64,000 nt of DNA, from assembly GCF_000422325.1 (NCBI RefSeq), contig NZ_AULO01000014.1, forward strand, positions 1-64,000. The letters run 5' to 3'. Of the stretch, positions 37,902 to 47,085 are shown piece after piece. The notes under the pieces were generated by a model. It had not been told where the DNA came from. It saw only the letters and a list, made by a program, of their open reading frames with translations, and did no database searches. The stretch comes from Marinospirillum minutulum DSM 6287 (GTDB taxonomy: Bacteria; Pseudomonadota; Gammaproteobacteria; Pseudomonadales; Halomonadaceae). Numbering within the stretch: position 1 is the first letter of the stretch; each line of letters starts with the position of its first letter. A program made the position numbers and the translations under genes.

Positions 37902-39815
37902 TTGTCACACCTTCCAGTCATTATCGGTATGGGCGGCGTCAGCCCAGCAGGACGCACATCGGGGCACCACGCGTTTAAACGCTTAGTTTTTAATCAGCTT
38001 TCGCAAAACCAGCAAAAGGCCAGTTTATTATCTTTAGCCAGCCTTAGCGGACTTGCCAAGCAAACAGCTGCTGATGAATGGTTAACCTCTCAGGGTGAAA
38101 GGCTTAGCGCTGCCGTTTTACTTGAACGCCACCAGCAGCAACTACTTGATGACACGTTAATACGCCGCATTCACCCTGACTGGTTTGATGTTCACGCTCA
38201 GCCCGGCAGACGTGCTTTAACGCTACAAACCCATGACCAACCCCTTAAATTTGTACTGCGTCAGCGTCAATTACCTGAACGCATTCCAGCCAACTGGCAG
38301 CTACGCGACTTAACGGCTACAGAAATAGAAGTGACCATTACTGGCCCGCAAGATTTTACTATTGCCGACCCTAGAGAAGCCCTAGTACAAGCTGCGGGTA
38401 TGCTACCTACAGGCTTTAATCCGGGTGCGCATTACCGTAGCGCCAACCATCCGCGTGCTTTGCAAATGGCTGTTTTTGGTGTGTCAGATTTGCTCGGTCA
38501 AAGTGGTTTGGTGTGGCAAGACTTAGCAGCTAAGGTTCAGCCTGATCAAATTGGTGTTTTTGCTAGTAATTCCATAGGTCAGCTAGATCAAGAAGGCTGG
38601 GGTGGTTTGTTGCAAAGCCCTGTTGTTGGCAAACGCACTACCTCTAAGCAAATGCCTTTAGGCTATGCACAAATGACAGCTGACTTTATTAATGCCTATA
38701 TGCTGGGCAATATTGGGCAATCCAGTGGATTATTAGGTGCTTGTGCCACCTTTCTTTACAACCTACAGGCAGCCACTAACGGTATTCGCTCTGGCCGTAT
38801 AAAAATTGCTGTGGTGGGTACTTCTGATGCGCCAGTAACTCCAGAAATTATTGAGGGTTTTCGTGCTATGGGTGCTTTGGCTGATAATGCCAGCCTACGC
38901 AACCTAGATGGCGTTGAACAACTAACAGCAGATCATTACCGCCGTGCTTGCCGCCCCTTTGCTGATAACTGTGGTTTCACTATTGCTGAATCAGCACAGT
39001 TTATTTTATTAGTGTCTGATGATTTAGCCGTCACTAGCGGCGCACAGGTTTTAGGATCAGTTCCTGAGGTTTTCTCTAATGCCGATGGTTTCAAACGCTC
39101 TATTTCTGCTCCAGGCATAGGCAACTATTTAACCCTAGCCAAAGCAGCAGCTTTAGGTCGTAGTCTCTTGGGCGAAAAAGCCCTACAAGAACGCAGTTAC
39201 GTTCATGCGCATGGTACTAGCACACCTAAAAACCGCACCACTGAATCTCACGTTATAAATGAAGTTGCCAAGGCGATGGGAATTAGTGCCTGGCCAGTTG
39301 CTGCCATTAAAGCTTATGTGGGTCATTCTCAAGGTACAGCGGGTGGCGATCAAATGATGAGTGCTTTAGGTACTTGGGCTGAAGGTTGGCTACCGGGCAT
39401 TACTACGGTTGACCACTTTGCTAGTGATATTGAAGCTTCCAACCTAAAGCTTAACAATAAGCATGAAGAAATTGGCAAAACAGCAATGGATATGGCACTT
39501 TTAAATGCCAAGGGCTTTGGCGGTAACAATGCCAGTGCGCTAGTTCTATCACCAGAAATAACCCAAGGCATGTTAACGCACCGTCATGGTACTAAGGCTA
39601 TGCAGCAACACCAAAACCAACTAGAAAAAACACTCGCTTCTAGTGAACAGCATGATGCCGACTTTACTGCAGGTCGCTTTAACCTTAACTACCAGTTTGG
39701 GGTGAATGTACTAGAGGGTGATGAGCTTAAGTTTACAGCCAATGCGCTAGAAATTCCGGGTTATGCACAAAAAGTGAACTTGAATTTGCCTAACCCCTTT
39801 AAAGGTATGTTCTAG
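37902..39815 (+). CDS. fabY: FabY-type beta-ketoacyl-ACP synthase
   Basis: 637 residues, starting at TTG 37902 with a TGAGGA ribosome-binding site, close to the ~634 residues of Pseudomonas FabY. The N-terminal P-V-I-I-G-M-G-G-V-S-P-A-G-R is typical. The thiolase-fold triad is present: C281 in G-A-C-A-T, H437 in H-A-H-G-T-S-T, and H475 in V-G-H-S-Q-G-T-A-G-G. FabY condenses acetyl-CoA with malonyl-ACP to start fatty acid synthesis and replaces FabH in organisms lacking it. It follows the regulator gene by 45 bases and may be read from its own promoter. Confidence 0.93.
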   Translation: MSHLPVIIGMGGVSPAGRTSGHHAFKRLVFNQLSQNQQKASLLSLASLSGLAKQTAADEWLTSQGERLSAAVLLERHQQQLLDDTLIRRIHPDWFDVHAQPGRRALTLQTHDQPLKFVLRQRQLPERIPANWQLRDLTATEIEVTITGPQDFTIADPREALVQAAGMLPTGFNPGAHYRSANHPRALQMAVFGVSDLLGQSGLVWQDLAAKVQPDQIGVFASNSIGQLDQEGWGGLLQSPVVGKRTTSKQMPLGYAQMTADFINAYMLGNIGQSSGLLGACATFLYNLQAATNGIRSGRIKIAVVGTSDAPVTPEIIEGFRAMGALADNASLRNLDGVEQLTADHYRRACRPFADNCGFTIAESAQFILLVSDDLAVTSGAQVLGSVPEVFSNADGFKRSISAPGIGNYLTLAKAAALGRSLLGEKALQERSYVHAHGTSTPKNRTTESHVINEVAKAMGISAWPVAAIKAYVGHSQGTAGGDQMMSALGTWAEGWLPGITTVDHFASDIEASNLKLNNKHEEIGKTAMDMALLNAKGFGGNNASALVLSPEITQGMLTHRHGTKAMQQHQNQLEKTLASSEQHDADFTAGRFNLNYQFGVNVLEGDELKFTANALEIPGYAQKVNLNLPNPFKGMF

Positions 39816-39942
39816 ACACCTGTAGAACAAAGAATACAGTTGCGTTATGTCAAAAAAATGACTTTAATAGCCACAAAATACGCTAAGCTACAAAAACAGT
39901 GCATTAGCTTAACTTTTTTACATATTTTAACAGGGGTGCTTT

Positions 39943-40179
39943 ATGAGCCTGGAATTACTAAACCAATTAGAAGCGAAGGTTCAAACAACGCTTGATTCTC
40001 TTGAAATGCTACGCATGGAAATGGAAGAGCTGAAACAAGAAAACACAACCCTTAGAAATGAAAAACAAGCTTGGGAAGCTAGATTGGGTCAGCTTCTAAA
40101 TAAGTTTAGTGAGCTAGAAACTTCGGTTGTATCTGAGTCTAATAATGCTGCATTAGAAGGCGAAACAGTCGAAGACTAA
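39943..40179 (+). CDS. zapB: ZapB-like cell division coiled-coil protein
   Basis: 78 residues, ATG preceded by an AGGGGTG ribosome-binding site. M-S-L-E-L-L-N-Q-L-E-A-K-V-Q at the start and the M-E-M-E-E-L-K-Q-E-N heptads match E. coli ZapB (M-S-L-E-V-F-E-K-L-E-A-K-V-Q). The whole protein is a coiled coil plus a short acidic tail not seen in E. coli. ZapB links the Z ring, through ZapA, to MatP and the chromosome terminus. Converges with rimI. Confidence 0.88.
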   Translation: MSLELLNQLEAKVQTTLDSLEMLRMEMEELKQENTTLRNEKQAWEARLGQLLNKFSELETSVVSESNNAALEGETVED

Positions 40180-40189
40180 ACTTGGGCTG

Positions 40190-40663
40190 CTAGTCTGGTT
40201 GCTCAATAAACCAATGCGTCAGCAGCAGTGCATCTTCACGCCCCTTGTTTGCAGAAGTGTTATCTTCAGCTAGCAGGGGGTAATAGTTTTTGCGCCGCCC
40301 CTCCCGAATAAACCCTTTACTGGTATAAAGTGCTAGCGCCGCTAGGTTAGAAACCCTAACTTCTAATAACATTCGCTCTGCATTAAGCGCCTTGCTGTGT
40401 TCCAAGCTTTTAGCTAACAAGTCCGCAGCTAAACCCTGTCGTCTAGCCTCTGGTGCAACTAGCAAATAAAGCAGTTCTGTTTCAAAAAATGTAGGGCGTA
40501 AAACCAACAAAGCAACTAGCTTGCCTTGCACTCGCTTGGCAATTACCCAGTCATCTCTTAAGCTAGATCGCCATTGTTCTTCTGGCCAGGCATAAGGATC
40601 AGACCTTTCTGCTAGCTCAACCACCTCAACTAGGTTAGATAAACTCAGTTGTTCAAAAGGCAT
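40190..40663 (-). CDS. rimI: RimI-like ribosomal protein S18 alanine N-acetyltransferase
   Basis: 157 residues of GNAT fold. The acetyl-CoA loop is V-A-P-E-A-R-R-Q-G-L-A-A-D-L-L; L-E-V-R-V-S-N-L-A-A-L-A-L-Y-T-S-K-G-F and R-R-K-N-Y-Y are RimI signatures. It acetylates the N-terminus of S18. It begins 2 bases after the stop of the HolD-like gene, the same order as holD-rimI in E. coli. Confidence 0.9.
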   Translation of the reverse strand: MPFEQLSLSNLVEVVELAERSDPYAWPEEQWRSSLRDDWVIAKRVQGKLVALLVLRPTFFETELLYLLVAPEARRQGLAADLLAKSLEHSKALNAERMLLEVRVSNLAALALYTSKGFIREGRRKNYYPLLAEDNTSANKGREDALLLTHWFIEQPD

Positions 40664-40665
40664 TT

Positions 40666-41430
40666 TTAAAGCACCAAAGGCGAACTTGCAAAAGCAGCTC
40701 TTAACCCTGAGCTACCCGCCTGCTGCCAAAAAGCTTGTTTAGCTGCTGGGTTTTGCTGTAGCTCTGCCAAAGAAGGGGCTGGAAAAACCCTTAACTGATG
40801 AGTCGCTTTACTCATTAACCCCTGTAGACGTTCACCAAAAACTAAACAGCCAGCTAATTGCACACCTTGAAAACGAGCACCCGTTAAAAAGGCTTGTAAG
40901 CTCATATTTAGCTCACCTTCATTACCTGCTTCAACAGGAATACCAGGCAAAGGCCAGCTAAAAAACTGTTGTCCACTAATGCCTAGTCCACCTGGATAAA
41001 GCGCTACTAAGAGGTTGTGTAACAGTTTTATTTCGACTGTTTGCAAGCCTGGTTGCCCCGTTAGATTTTCCATAACCAATTGCCAGCCATTAGCTAACAA
41101 CCAAATATCAGCGTGAAGTGGTTGAACCCTTGCTTGGGTTGGCTGCACTAGCAAATTAGCTTGAGCAATAGGGTCTGTTTTTGCTAAAGGTGGTTGCTCG
41201 GCCTGAGGCACAGGCTGAATAGCTGGTTGAGCAGAAGTTTCTTGCTCTGGTGGAAGTGTTATAGCCTGCTGTTGTAGCAGGCGCTCACGCGCAGTTAACC
41301 CTTTTGCTGGTGCAGGCCAAGCACAAGCCTGACTTGTTGCAGCACCGGGCAGATGAACACGGGGTACCCATAAGCGGGTACCCATCACCTGCAAGGTGGC
41401 ATAACGTTGTTGTGCGCTAAGTTGTTGCAT
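40666..41430 (-). CDS. Probable divergent DNA polymerase III psi subunit (HolD-like)
   Basis: 254 residues. The start resembles E. coli HolD (L-Q-V-M-G-T-R-L-W-V-P-R against L-Q-Q-L-G-I-T-Q-W-S-L-R), and the end carries N-P-A-A-K-Q-A-F-W-Q-Q, matching N-P-T-A-R-A-A-L-W-Q-Q of HolD. Between them is a long Gln/Pro/Ala-rich linker, making it almost twice the E. coli length (137). Its gene directly precedes rimI as holD does in E. coli. Psi bridges the clamp loader to chi and SSB. The assignment rests on these short matches and context, so it stays probable. Confidence 0.6.
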   Translation of the reverse strand: MQQLSAQQRYATLQVMGTRLWVPRVHLPGAATSQACAWPAPAKGLTARERLLQQQAITLPPEQETSAQPAIQPVPQAEQPPLAKTDPIAQANLLVQPTQARVQPLHADIWLLANGWQLVMENLTGQPGLQTVEIKLLHNLLVALYPGGLGISGQQFFSWPLPGIPVEAGNEGELNMSLQAFLTGARFQGVQLAGCLVFGERLQGLMSKATHQLRVFPAPSLAELQQNPAAKQAFWQQAGSSGLRAAFASSPLVL

Positions 41431-41467
41431 TAAATCGCTGCTGTTTGCTCATGGTTATCTCTAAAAG

Positions 41468-43501
41468 TTAGTACTTAAAGCGGCCTATTAGGCTATTTAA
41501 TTCTTTAGCCAAGGCTTCAATTGCCTGACTACCATCGGATGTTTCATTAGCACCCTGAGCAGCTTCATCAGCCAGCTCACCTAAGCGGTTGGTATTGCGA
41601 GCCAACTCTTCTGTGGTGGCTGACTGCTGTTCAGTTGTTGAAGCTATTTGTAAATTCATATCTTCAATTTGGCGCATCTGAGTGGCAATAGTTTCTAGCG
41701 CTGTTAAGCCCTCTTTTGCACTTTCTACGCTTTGTTCAGAAAGCTGCTTACTTACACCCATAGCAGCTACAGCTTCTCGTGTCATGGCTTGCAGACGTAC
41801 TATAGTTGAACTAATTTCTTCCGTTGAGGTTTGTGTGCGTGTAGCTAGGCTACGTACTTCATCTGCAACCACCGCAAAACCACGCCCATGTTCACCTGCT
41901 CGTGCTGCTTCAATGGCAGCGTTTAGTGCCAATAAGTTAGTTTGTTCTGCTATTGCCTGAATGGTAGTAATAACTTCTTCAATTTCACTACTCGCACCTT
42001 CTAGCTCGGCTAGTTTTTGTGCGGTTTTATCTACCTCGCCCGCTTGACCACTAATGGTTCTAGCTACGCCTTCAATAACCTTTTTGCCTTCATCTACTTC
42101 ATGCCGCCCAGCTTGGGTTGCAGCTGAAGCCTGCTGAGCACTGCCTGCAACCTCTTGTACTGTTGCGGTTAATTCATCCATGGCAACTGCTACCTGATCA
42201 ATTTCGCTACGTTGCTGGCTTGCACCTTGCGAAGCTCTACCACTGGTTTGTTCTAACTGGGCTGAAGTACTGGCAAGGGTTTGGCTATGATCGGCTAACT
42301 GGGCAATCACTCTACGCACCTGCTCAGCAAAGGTATTAAATGCTTTGCTTAGCTGAGCAACTTCATCCTTGCCTATAACTTTCAAACGGCGGGTTAAATC
42401 ACCTTCACCACTAGCAACGTCTTCCATAGCTGCTACCGCATTTTCTAGGGGACGAGCAATACTGCGTGATAACCAGAACATTGCACCCAATAAAATAACT
42501 AAGCCCGTAACGCCTATTGCAATAACTTGGCGAATAATTGTATCAACGTCTTTAAGCACTTCGCTCATTGGCATAGCCATAGCAAAAGACCAATAGCTTC
42601 CTGTTTTACCTAGTGGAATAGGCACAAATACGATTAGGGCCTCTTCTTTAAATAGAGCGTTATACATTTGGGTCGTATAGGGTTTAGCAGCCTTTACGGC
42701 CTCTGTTGCAGCTTGCAACTCTTCACCCATAAAGTCCTGCTCAGTTTGCAGCATGTTTTTACCAAGGCGGCTAGGGTCTGGGTGAGCAATAATCGCGCCC
42801 TGCTGACCAAACAAGGCTGATACTCCACCGTAGTGTTTTGTTCCACTAACAAACTTTTGTAGGTTGTCTGCTTTAAAGTCAAAGCCCATCACCCCTAAAA
42901 ACTCCCCATCAATTATTAGGGGTACGGCGGCAGAACCCATCAGCACTTTATCCCCATTTATTTCATAGATGTAAGGATCAATAATTGCTGAATTACGAGT
43001 GTGTTTGGCTACCTGATAATAGTCGGCATCTACTGCGTCATAACCAACAATAACTTCGTTAAGTAGCTGGCCTTTATGACGAACCCAGTAGGAAGCAAAG
43101 CGCCCTGTGGCATCGTGCCCTTCTGTGTTTTGGTAAAAAGCATCGAGATTATCGAGAGCATTTGGCTCCCAAATAGTCCAAACACCTAGCATATTAGGGT
43201 AATTTTCTAGGTGCTTTTTTAAGAAGCTATTAATAATTTCACGGCGTTGCATAGCTGGAAACTGCCCAACTGTTTTTACAGCTGAAGCTAAATCTTCTAT
43301 ACCACCTAAGCGGGTTAATAAATTCTCTACCACTCGCTCACCTTCTGCTAAGGCAAGCTCCTCTGCTGCAATAACAGCTTTTTCTGTAAACGCTTTATCA
43401 ACCGTCACATGAATAAACTGTATAATTCCAACAAATATCACTAGGGTTAGTGGAAAGAGAGTAAAAATTAACTTTCGAGTCATAGTTAATTTCGCTAGCA
43501 T
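41468..43501 (-). CDS. Methyl-accepting chemotaxis protein with dCache sensor
   Basis: 677 residues. A first membrane helix at about 10-30 is followed by a ~280-residue periplasmic double-Cache-type domain ([19 protein letters not shown]), a second helix near 330-350, HAMP, and a long cytoplasmic signalling hairpin with the conserved tip [20 protein letters not shown]. dCache sensors often bind amino acids or small amines. No CheW-binding pentapeptide for CheR is visible at the C-terminus (ends I-G-R-F-K-Y). A GAAGGAA ribosome-binding site supports the start. Single-gene unit. Confidence 0.94.
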   Translation of the reverse strand: MLAKLTMTRKLIFTLFPLTLVIFVGIIQFIHVTVDKAFTEKAVIAAEELALAEGERVVENLLTRLGGIEDLASAVKTVGQFPAMQRREIINSFLKKHLENYPNMLGVWTIWEPNALDNLDAFYQNTEGHDATGRFASYWVRHKGQLLNEVIVGYDAVDADYYQVAKHTRNSAIIDPYIYEINGDKVLMGSAAVPLIIDGEFLGVMGFDFKADNLQKFVSGTKHYGGVSALFGQQGAIIAHPDPSRLGKNMLQTEQDFMGEELQAATEAVKAAKPYTTQMYNALFKEEALIVFVPIPLGKTGSYWSFAMAMPMSEVLKDVDTIIRQVIAIGVTGLVILLGAMFWLSRSIARPLENAVAAMEDVASGEGDLTRRLKVIGKDEVAQLSKAFNTFAEQVRRVIAQLADHSQTLASTSAQLEQTSGRASQGASQQRSEIDQVAVAMDELTATVQEVAGSAQQASAATQAGRHEVDEGKKVIEGVARTISGQAGEVDKTAQKLAELEGASSEIEEVITTIQAIAEQTNLLALNAAIEAARAGEHGRGFAVVADEVRSLATRTQTSTEEISSTIVRLQAMTREAVAAMGVSKQLSEQSVESAKEGLTALETIATQMRQIEDMNLQIASTTEQQSATTEELARNTNRLGELADEAAQGANETSDGSQAIEALAKELNSLIGRFKY

Positions 43502-43587
43502 TCGGAAATTCCTTCTTTGTTAAAGCTGCTATTGTCTACAAGTTATTATCTATACTTCTAAGCTTACATGCATTTTAACTTAATAAG

Positions 43588-45465
43588 CTAACGAACCAAG
43601 ACTAAAGTAGCCTCTAGGCGTATCGTCTGCTCCAGCTCAAGTTCAATGGCTTGTTTTATTAAGTCTAGCTCCACTAGGTTAAGTGGATCAGCCGTTAGCA
43701 GCCTTGCTGATACCAACAAGGTTTCGCCTGGCTTCACCCGTACATCCTGCAATTCTGCATTTGCAAAAACCTGCCCTTCTAAACGACTGGTTATACCATG
43801 CTCATTTACCATGCGTATAAAGCTGCTCGCCAAAGGAATACTAACCAGCACAACCACTAGGAGTGAAATAATTAGTCCTCTGCGAGCTAGCTTAAAGGGG
43901 CTAAAACCTAACACCATAAAGGTTAAGGCAGCGGCTAAAACAATGCCTGCCAAGTTGGTTAAAAAAAGTAAAAAAGCGCCCCAAAATACTGCCCAGTCGA
44001 ACCAACCTATACCAATACCTGCAACGGCTAAAGGGGGAACTAGGGCAACCGCTATAGCAACACCTGCAAGGCTTTTTGCTACTTCTGCACGTGAGTGAGC
44101 ATAGGCACCAGCAATACCTGAAATAATGGCAACACCTAAATCTAAAAGCGTTGGGCTAAGTCTTGCAGCTATTTGTTCGTTAATAGACCAAAGCGGTATC
44201 AGCCAAGTCATAAGGGTGGCACAAAATAGCGCTAATCCAACACCCAGCACCAATGACCGTCCGCTTTCTATTATTAGCTGCTCGTCTTGACGTAAAGCGC
44301 CCATAGAGAAGGAGATAATGGGTGACATAAGTGGAGCTAAAATCATCGCACCGATAATTACGGGAGCGGAATTAGCAAATAAACCAATAAGTGCCAAGAG
44401 TGTTGCTAGCACCATTAAGGTTAGGTAAACCTCAGATGTTTTAGCGTTTTCTTTTAAAACCAAAAACAAGTCTTTAAATTCATCGGTGCCCGCGTGGTGT
44501 ATCCAAGGCAAAGGATAAGCAACCAGCTCTTTGCGTGCTTCTCCTATAGGCAAACCTTTAACCCTAAAAGATTCTTTACGGTTATTTTGTTGTGTTAAGT
44601 CTTTTTTGCCTAAGAGATGACTAAATAAGGTTAAGGCACCTGGTTCAACACGCAGCTGTATGGTGTCACTTTTGTATTTTTGACCGTCCACTATATAAGT
44701 TACTGGCTGGCCAGCTTCTATTTTTACGGCACTGCTTTTTATAACGCCTAGGTATTTAGGTAGGCGATTAACACCTAAAAAACCAAAAAAAACTGAAGCA
44801 ATCAAAAAGCTAAACGCTTGCATTAAACTCCGTGGCGATAAAATTAACAAATTAAGCTGACAGTCATCCGCTTGCACTTCATCAACCACTCGCCGGGCAA
44901 AGGCACTGGCATCACCTCTGTCAACGGCAACCATACCTAAGGCAGCCGTTTCTAACGTCTTTTCTTTTTCTGTTGTTAGGGTAAAAGACCTTAAACGCAC
45001 TTTATTTAAACTACCAACCAGTAGCTTAAATCGGCGCCAGCGGGATGCTAGGCTTTCAGTTTTAGAGGAAGCACGCAAACCAAAAGGGTCACCAATACTA
45101 ACAGCGTTAAATACTAGCTTATCGTTACAGTAAAGTTGATCTACGGCTAGAGGCTCAGCAGTAAAGTTTAATTCTGCTAGAGCCTTTTCTAAGCTAGCGC
45201 GTACTTTAAACCCTTTGGCTAGTTCAATCATTTCAGGGTGAGGCAGCAAGCCCAACACCCATTTTTTAGCAATAATTTGTGGAATAACTTGGTAAAGTAC
45301 TGCATCAGGCAAGTAGGTAACTAAACGTGTTCCTTCTGGCCAGCTCGGTAGTTCATCTGCTGACCAGGGGTGTAAGCTAGGTTGTTGTTTTGCCAAGGCA
45401 GGTAGGATCTTTTCCTGCACCTTTACTTCACTTGCTGAGTCGTAAAGCAGTATTAATTGCGGCAT
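43588..45465 (-). CDS. DUF389 membrane protein with N-terminal kinase-like domain
   Basis: 625 residues. About 350-560 is a DUF389 (TIGR00341-type) membrane domain with N-S-A-P-V-I-I-G-A-M-I-L-A-P-L-M-S-P-I and S-G-I-A-G-A-Y-A-H-S-R-A as hallmarks. The ~330 residues before it look like a diacylglycerol/NAD-kinase-type fold (V-L-G-L-L-P-H-P-E-M near 90 and Y-I-V-D-G-Q-K, L-R-V-E-P-G-A-L-T-L near 265-290), but I cannot find the G-G-D-G-T catalytic motif. The N-terminal domain may therefore bind rather than phosphorylate. Function unknown; single-gene unit. Confidence 0.82.
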   Translation of the reverse strand: MPQLILLYDSASEVKVQEKILPALAKQQPSLHPWSADELPSWPEGTRLVTYLPDAVLYQVIPQIIAKKWVLGLLPHPEMIELAKGFKVRASLEKALAELNFTAEPLAVDQLYCNDKLVFNAVSIGDPFGLRASSKTESLASRWRRFKLLVGSLNKVRLRSFTLTTEKEKTLETAALGMVAVDRGDASAFARRVVDEVQADDCQLNLLILSPRSLMQAFSFLIASVFFGFLGVNRLPKYLGVIKSSAVKIEAGQPVTYIVDGQKYKSDTIQLRVEPGALTLFSHLLGKKDLTQQNNRKESFRVKGLPIGEARKELVAYPLPWIHHAGTDEFKDLFLVLKENAKTSEVYLTLMVLATLLALIGLFANSAPVIIGAMILAPLMSPIISFSMGALRQDEQLIIESGRSLVLGVGLALFCATLMTWLIPLWSINEQIAARLSPTLLDLGVAIISGIAGAYAHSRAEVAKSLAGVAIAVALVPPLAVAGIGIGWFDWAVFWGAFLLFLTNLAGIVLAAALTFMVLGFSPFKLARRGLIISLLVVVLVSIPLASSFIRMVNEHGITSRLEGQVFANAELQDVRVKPGETLLVSARLLTADPLNLVELDLIKQAIELELEQTIRLEATLVLVR

Positions 45466-45549
45466 GGTCGTTAGTCTTGTCCTAACACAGCGTTATTTCT
45501 ACAGTTTCTTATCCTAAGCTCACTAACTTGCAAGTGTTAGGTGCTAAAA

Positions 45550-46944
45550 TTAGCGCTTGGTGGTATCTAACAATCTAACTAGATCGTCCATCTGCTCGCT
45601 AGGTAGCTCATCTAGTTCTTGCCTTACGGCCAAGGCATCTTCTGGCGACAATTGCAGGCGATCGTAAACGGCTGCAGGAATGCGCGTTAACCCTTGTTCC
45701 CAATTGGTTTGCAAATACTGTTCTGCTAGGTAGAGCAGGTTGGCATATTTAAAATGCTCGCCTGTGTAGTGGGGATTGTGCTGTTGCCTTATCGCAACGC
45801 ACATTTCATTAGGTAGGCCCCAAGTGGTAAACAAATAGCTGGCTATTTGCTCTCGGGTAATACCAAACAAAAACCTTTCTAAATACATAGAAGGTACATG
45901 GGGGTTGGCTTCTTGATTACGGCAATAAAGGGAAAAGTAGGGCGGAAAGACTTCGGCTAACACTAGGTAGCCAAAATTGTGTAGCAGCCCTGCTAAGTAG
46001 GCTAAACCTGTATAGGGTCGAGCTAAGGGTGGCATTTTTCTAACGAGCTTTTCTACTAATAAAGCACGTAGTAGTGCATCTCGCCAAAAGTGTTTATGGC
46101 CATGCACGCCATCTTTAGGTAGACGTATTTGCTTAGATAAAGCCAAGCCAAGCGCTAGATTCATAGTTAAATCAAAACCTAACACCCGAATAACGGCATC
46201 TTGTATAGAGCGAATACTACCGGGTGCTCCATAGTAGGGTGAATTAGCCCAGCTAATAACCTGTGAAGCTAGACTAGGGTCCATTTCGATAACATTAGCC
46301 AGCTCTGTACCACTCACATCTTCTTTAGACTTTAAACCGAGCAAGTGACGTGAACTTAAAGGCAGAGGTGCTATTTCAATCGACTCGCTTAGACGTGCTC
46401 TTACTCTTTGTTGCGTAATGGCTTCAACTGCTGAGCGAATCTCATTTTCATCCTGTTGTGGATAATCTAAGTTAGGTCTGGTTTCTGTTAGGGGAAGGGT
46501 AAATTTGTCTTGCTCTGCTTCAGCCGCTTCAATGAGTGATTGGTATTCTTCTTTTGTAAAACGTAAGAGTTTTTCTGGATTACCGGATTCAATAAAAACC
46601 CAGTCGCCTTTTACATGCCGCAGATCAACACACAAGGGCATGGATAAAATACCAGGTAAAGCAGGTAGGGACTGTAGCTTTAAATCCGCTAATAAAGAGC
46701 GCCGATAATCTGGCGAACGAGCACGCCAGTCAGTACCACCTGAGTTGAGCTTTTGTAAATCAAGCAAACAGTGTGCTGGATAAACTGCTTGCAAATTGAA
46801 CCCATCTACCGCTTGTAGAAGGGTGCTCCTTAACAGTTGGTTAGGGGTGGCAAGGCTGCGAGGCACTAGTCGTTGTAATAAATCTTCGCTGTTTAAATCA
46901 GCAAGCTTGTAATTTGGTTTAATTTGCATGGCATCTTGACTCAT
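45550..46944 (-). CDS. HDOD domain signalling protein
   Basis: 464 residues. Residues about 190-400 are an HDOD domain: L-P-L-S-S-R-H-L-L, V-I-E-M-D-P-S-L-A-S-Q-V-I-S-W-A-N-S-P-Y-Y, I-R-S-I-Q-D-A-V-I-R-V-L-G and a Y-L-A-G-L-L-H-N-F-G-Y-L helix. The N-terminal ~150 residues may be a degenerate YbaK-like domain (C-L-L-D-L-Q-K-L-N-S-G-G-T-D-W-R), a combination found in pseudomonads. HDOD proteins work as non-enzymatic regulators in motility, DNA repair and c-di-GMP networks. No partner is adjacent. Confidence 0.88.
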   Translation of the reverse strand: MSQDAMQIKPNYKLADLNSEDLLQRLVPRSLATPNQLLRSTLLQAVDGFNLQAVYPAHCLLDLQKLNSGGTDWRARSPDYRRSLLADLKLQSLPALPGILSMPLCVDLRHVKGDWVFIESGNPEKLLRFTKEEYQSLIEAAEAEQDKFTLPLTETRPNLDYPQQDENEIRSAVEAITQQRVRARLSESIEIAPLPLSSRHLLGLKSKEDVSGTELANVIEMDPSLASQVISWANSPYYGAPGSIRSIQDAVIRVLGFDLTMNLALGLALSKQIRLPKDGVHGHKHFWRDALLRALLVEKLVRKMPPLARPYTGLAYLAGLLHNFGYLVLAEVFPPYFSLYCRNQEANPHVPSMYLERFLFGITREQIASYLFTTWGLPNEMCVAIRQQHNPHYTGEHFKYANLLYLAEQYLQTNWEQGLTRIPAAVYDRLQLSPEDALAVRQELDELPSEQMDDLVRLLDTTKR

Positions 46945-47085
46945 TAACGACTCCTTGAACCCATAAACATAACAAGAAGTTGCAAACCACCTTGTCTGCT
47001 ACATTAAAAAACACTAATAAAATCGAAAAAAATTAACTGGATACAGAGTAAAGGCTAAGTGTTAAAAAGTCGACTAACTAAGGCC

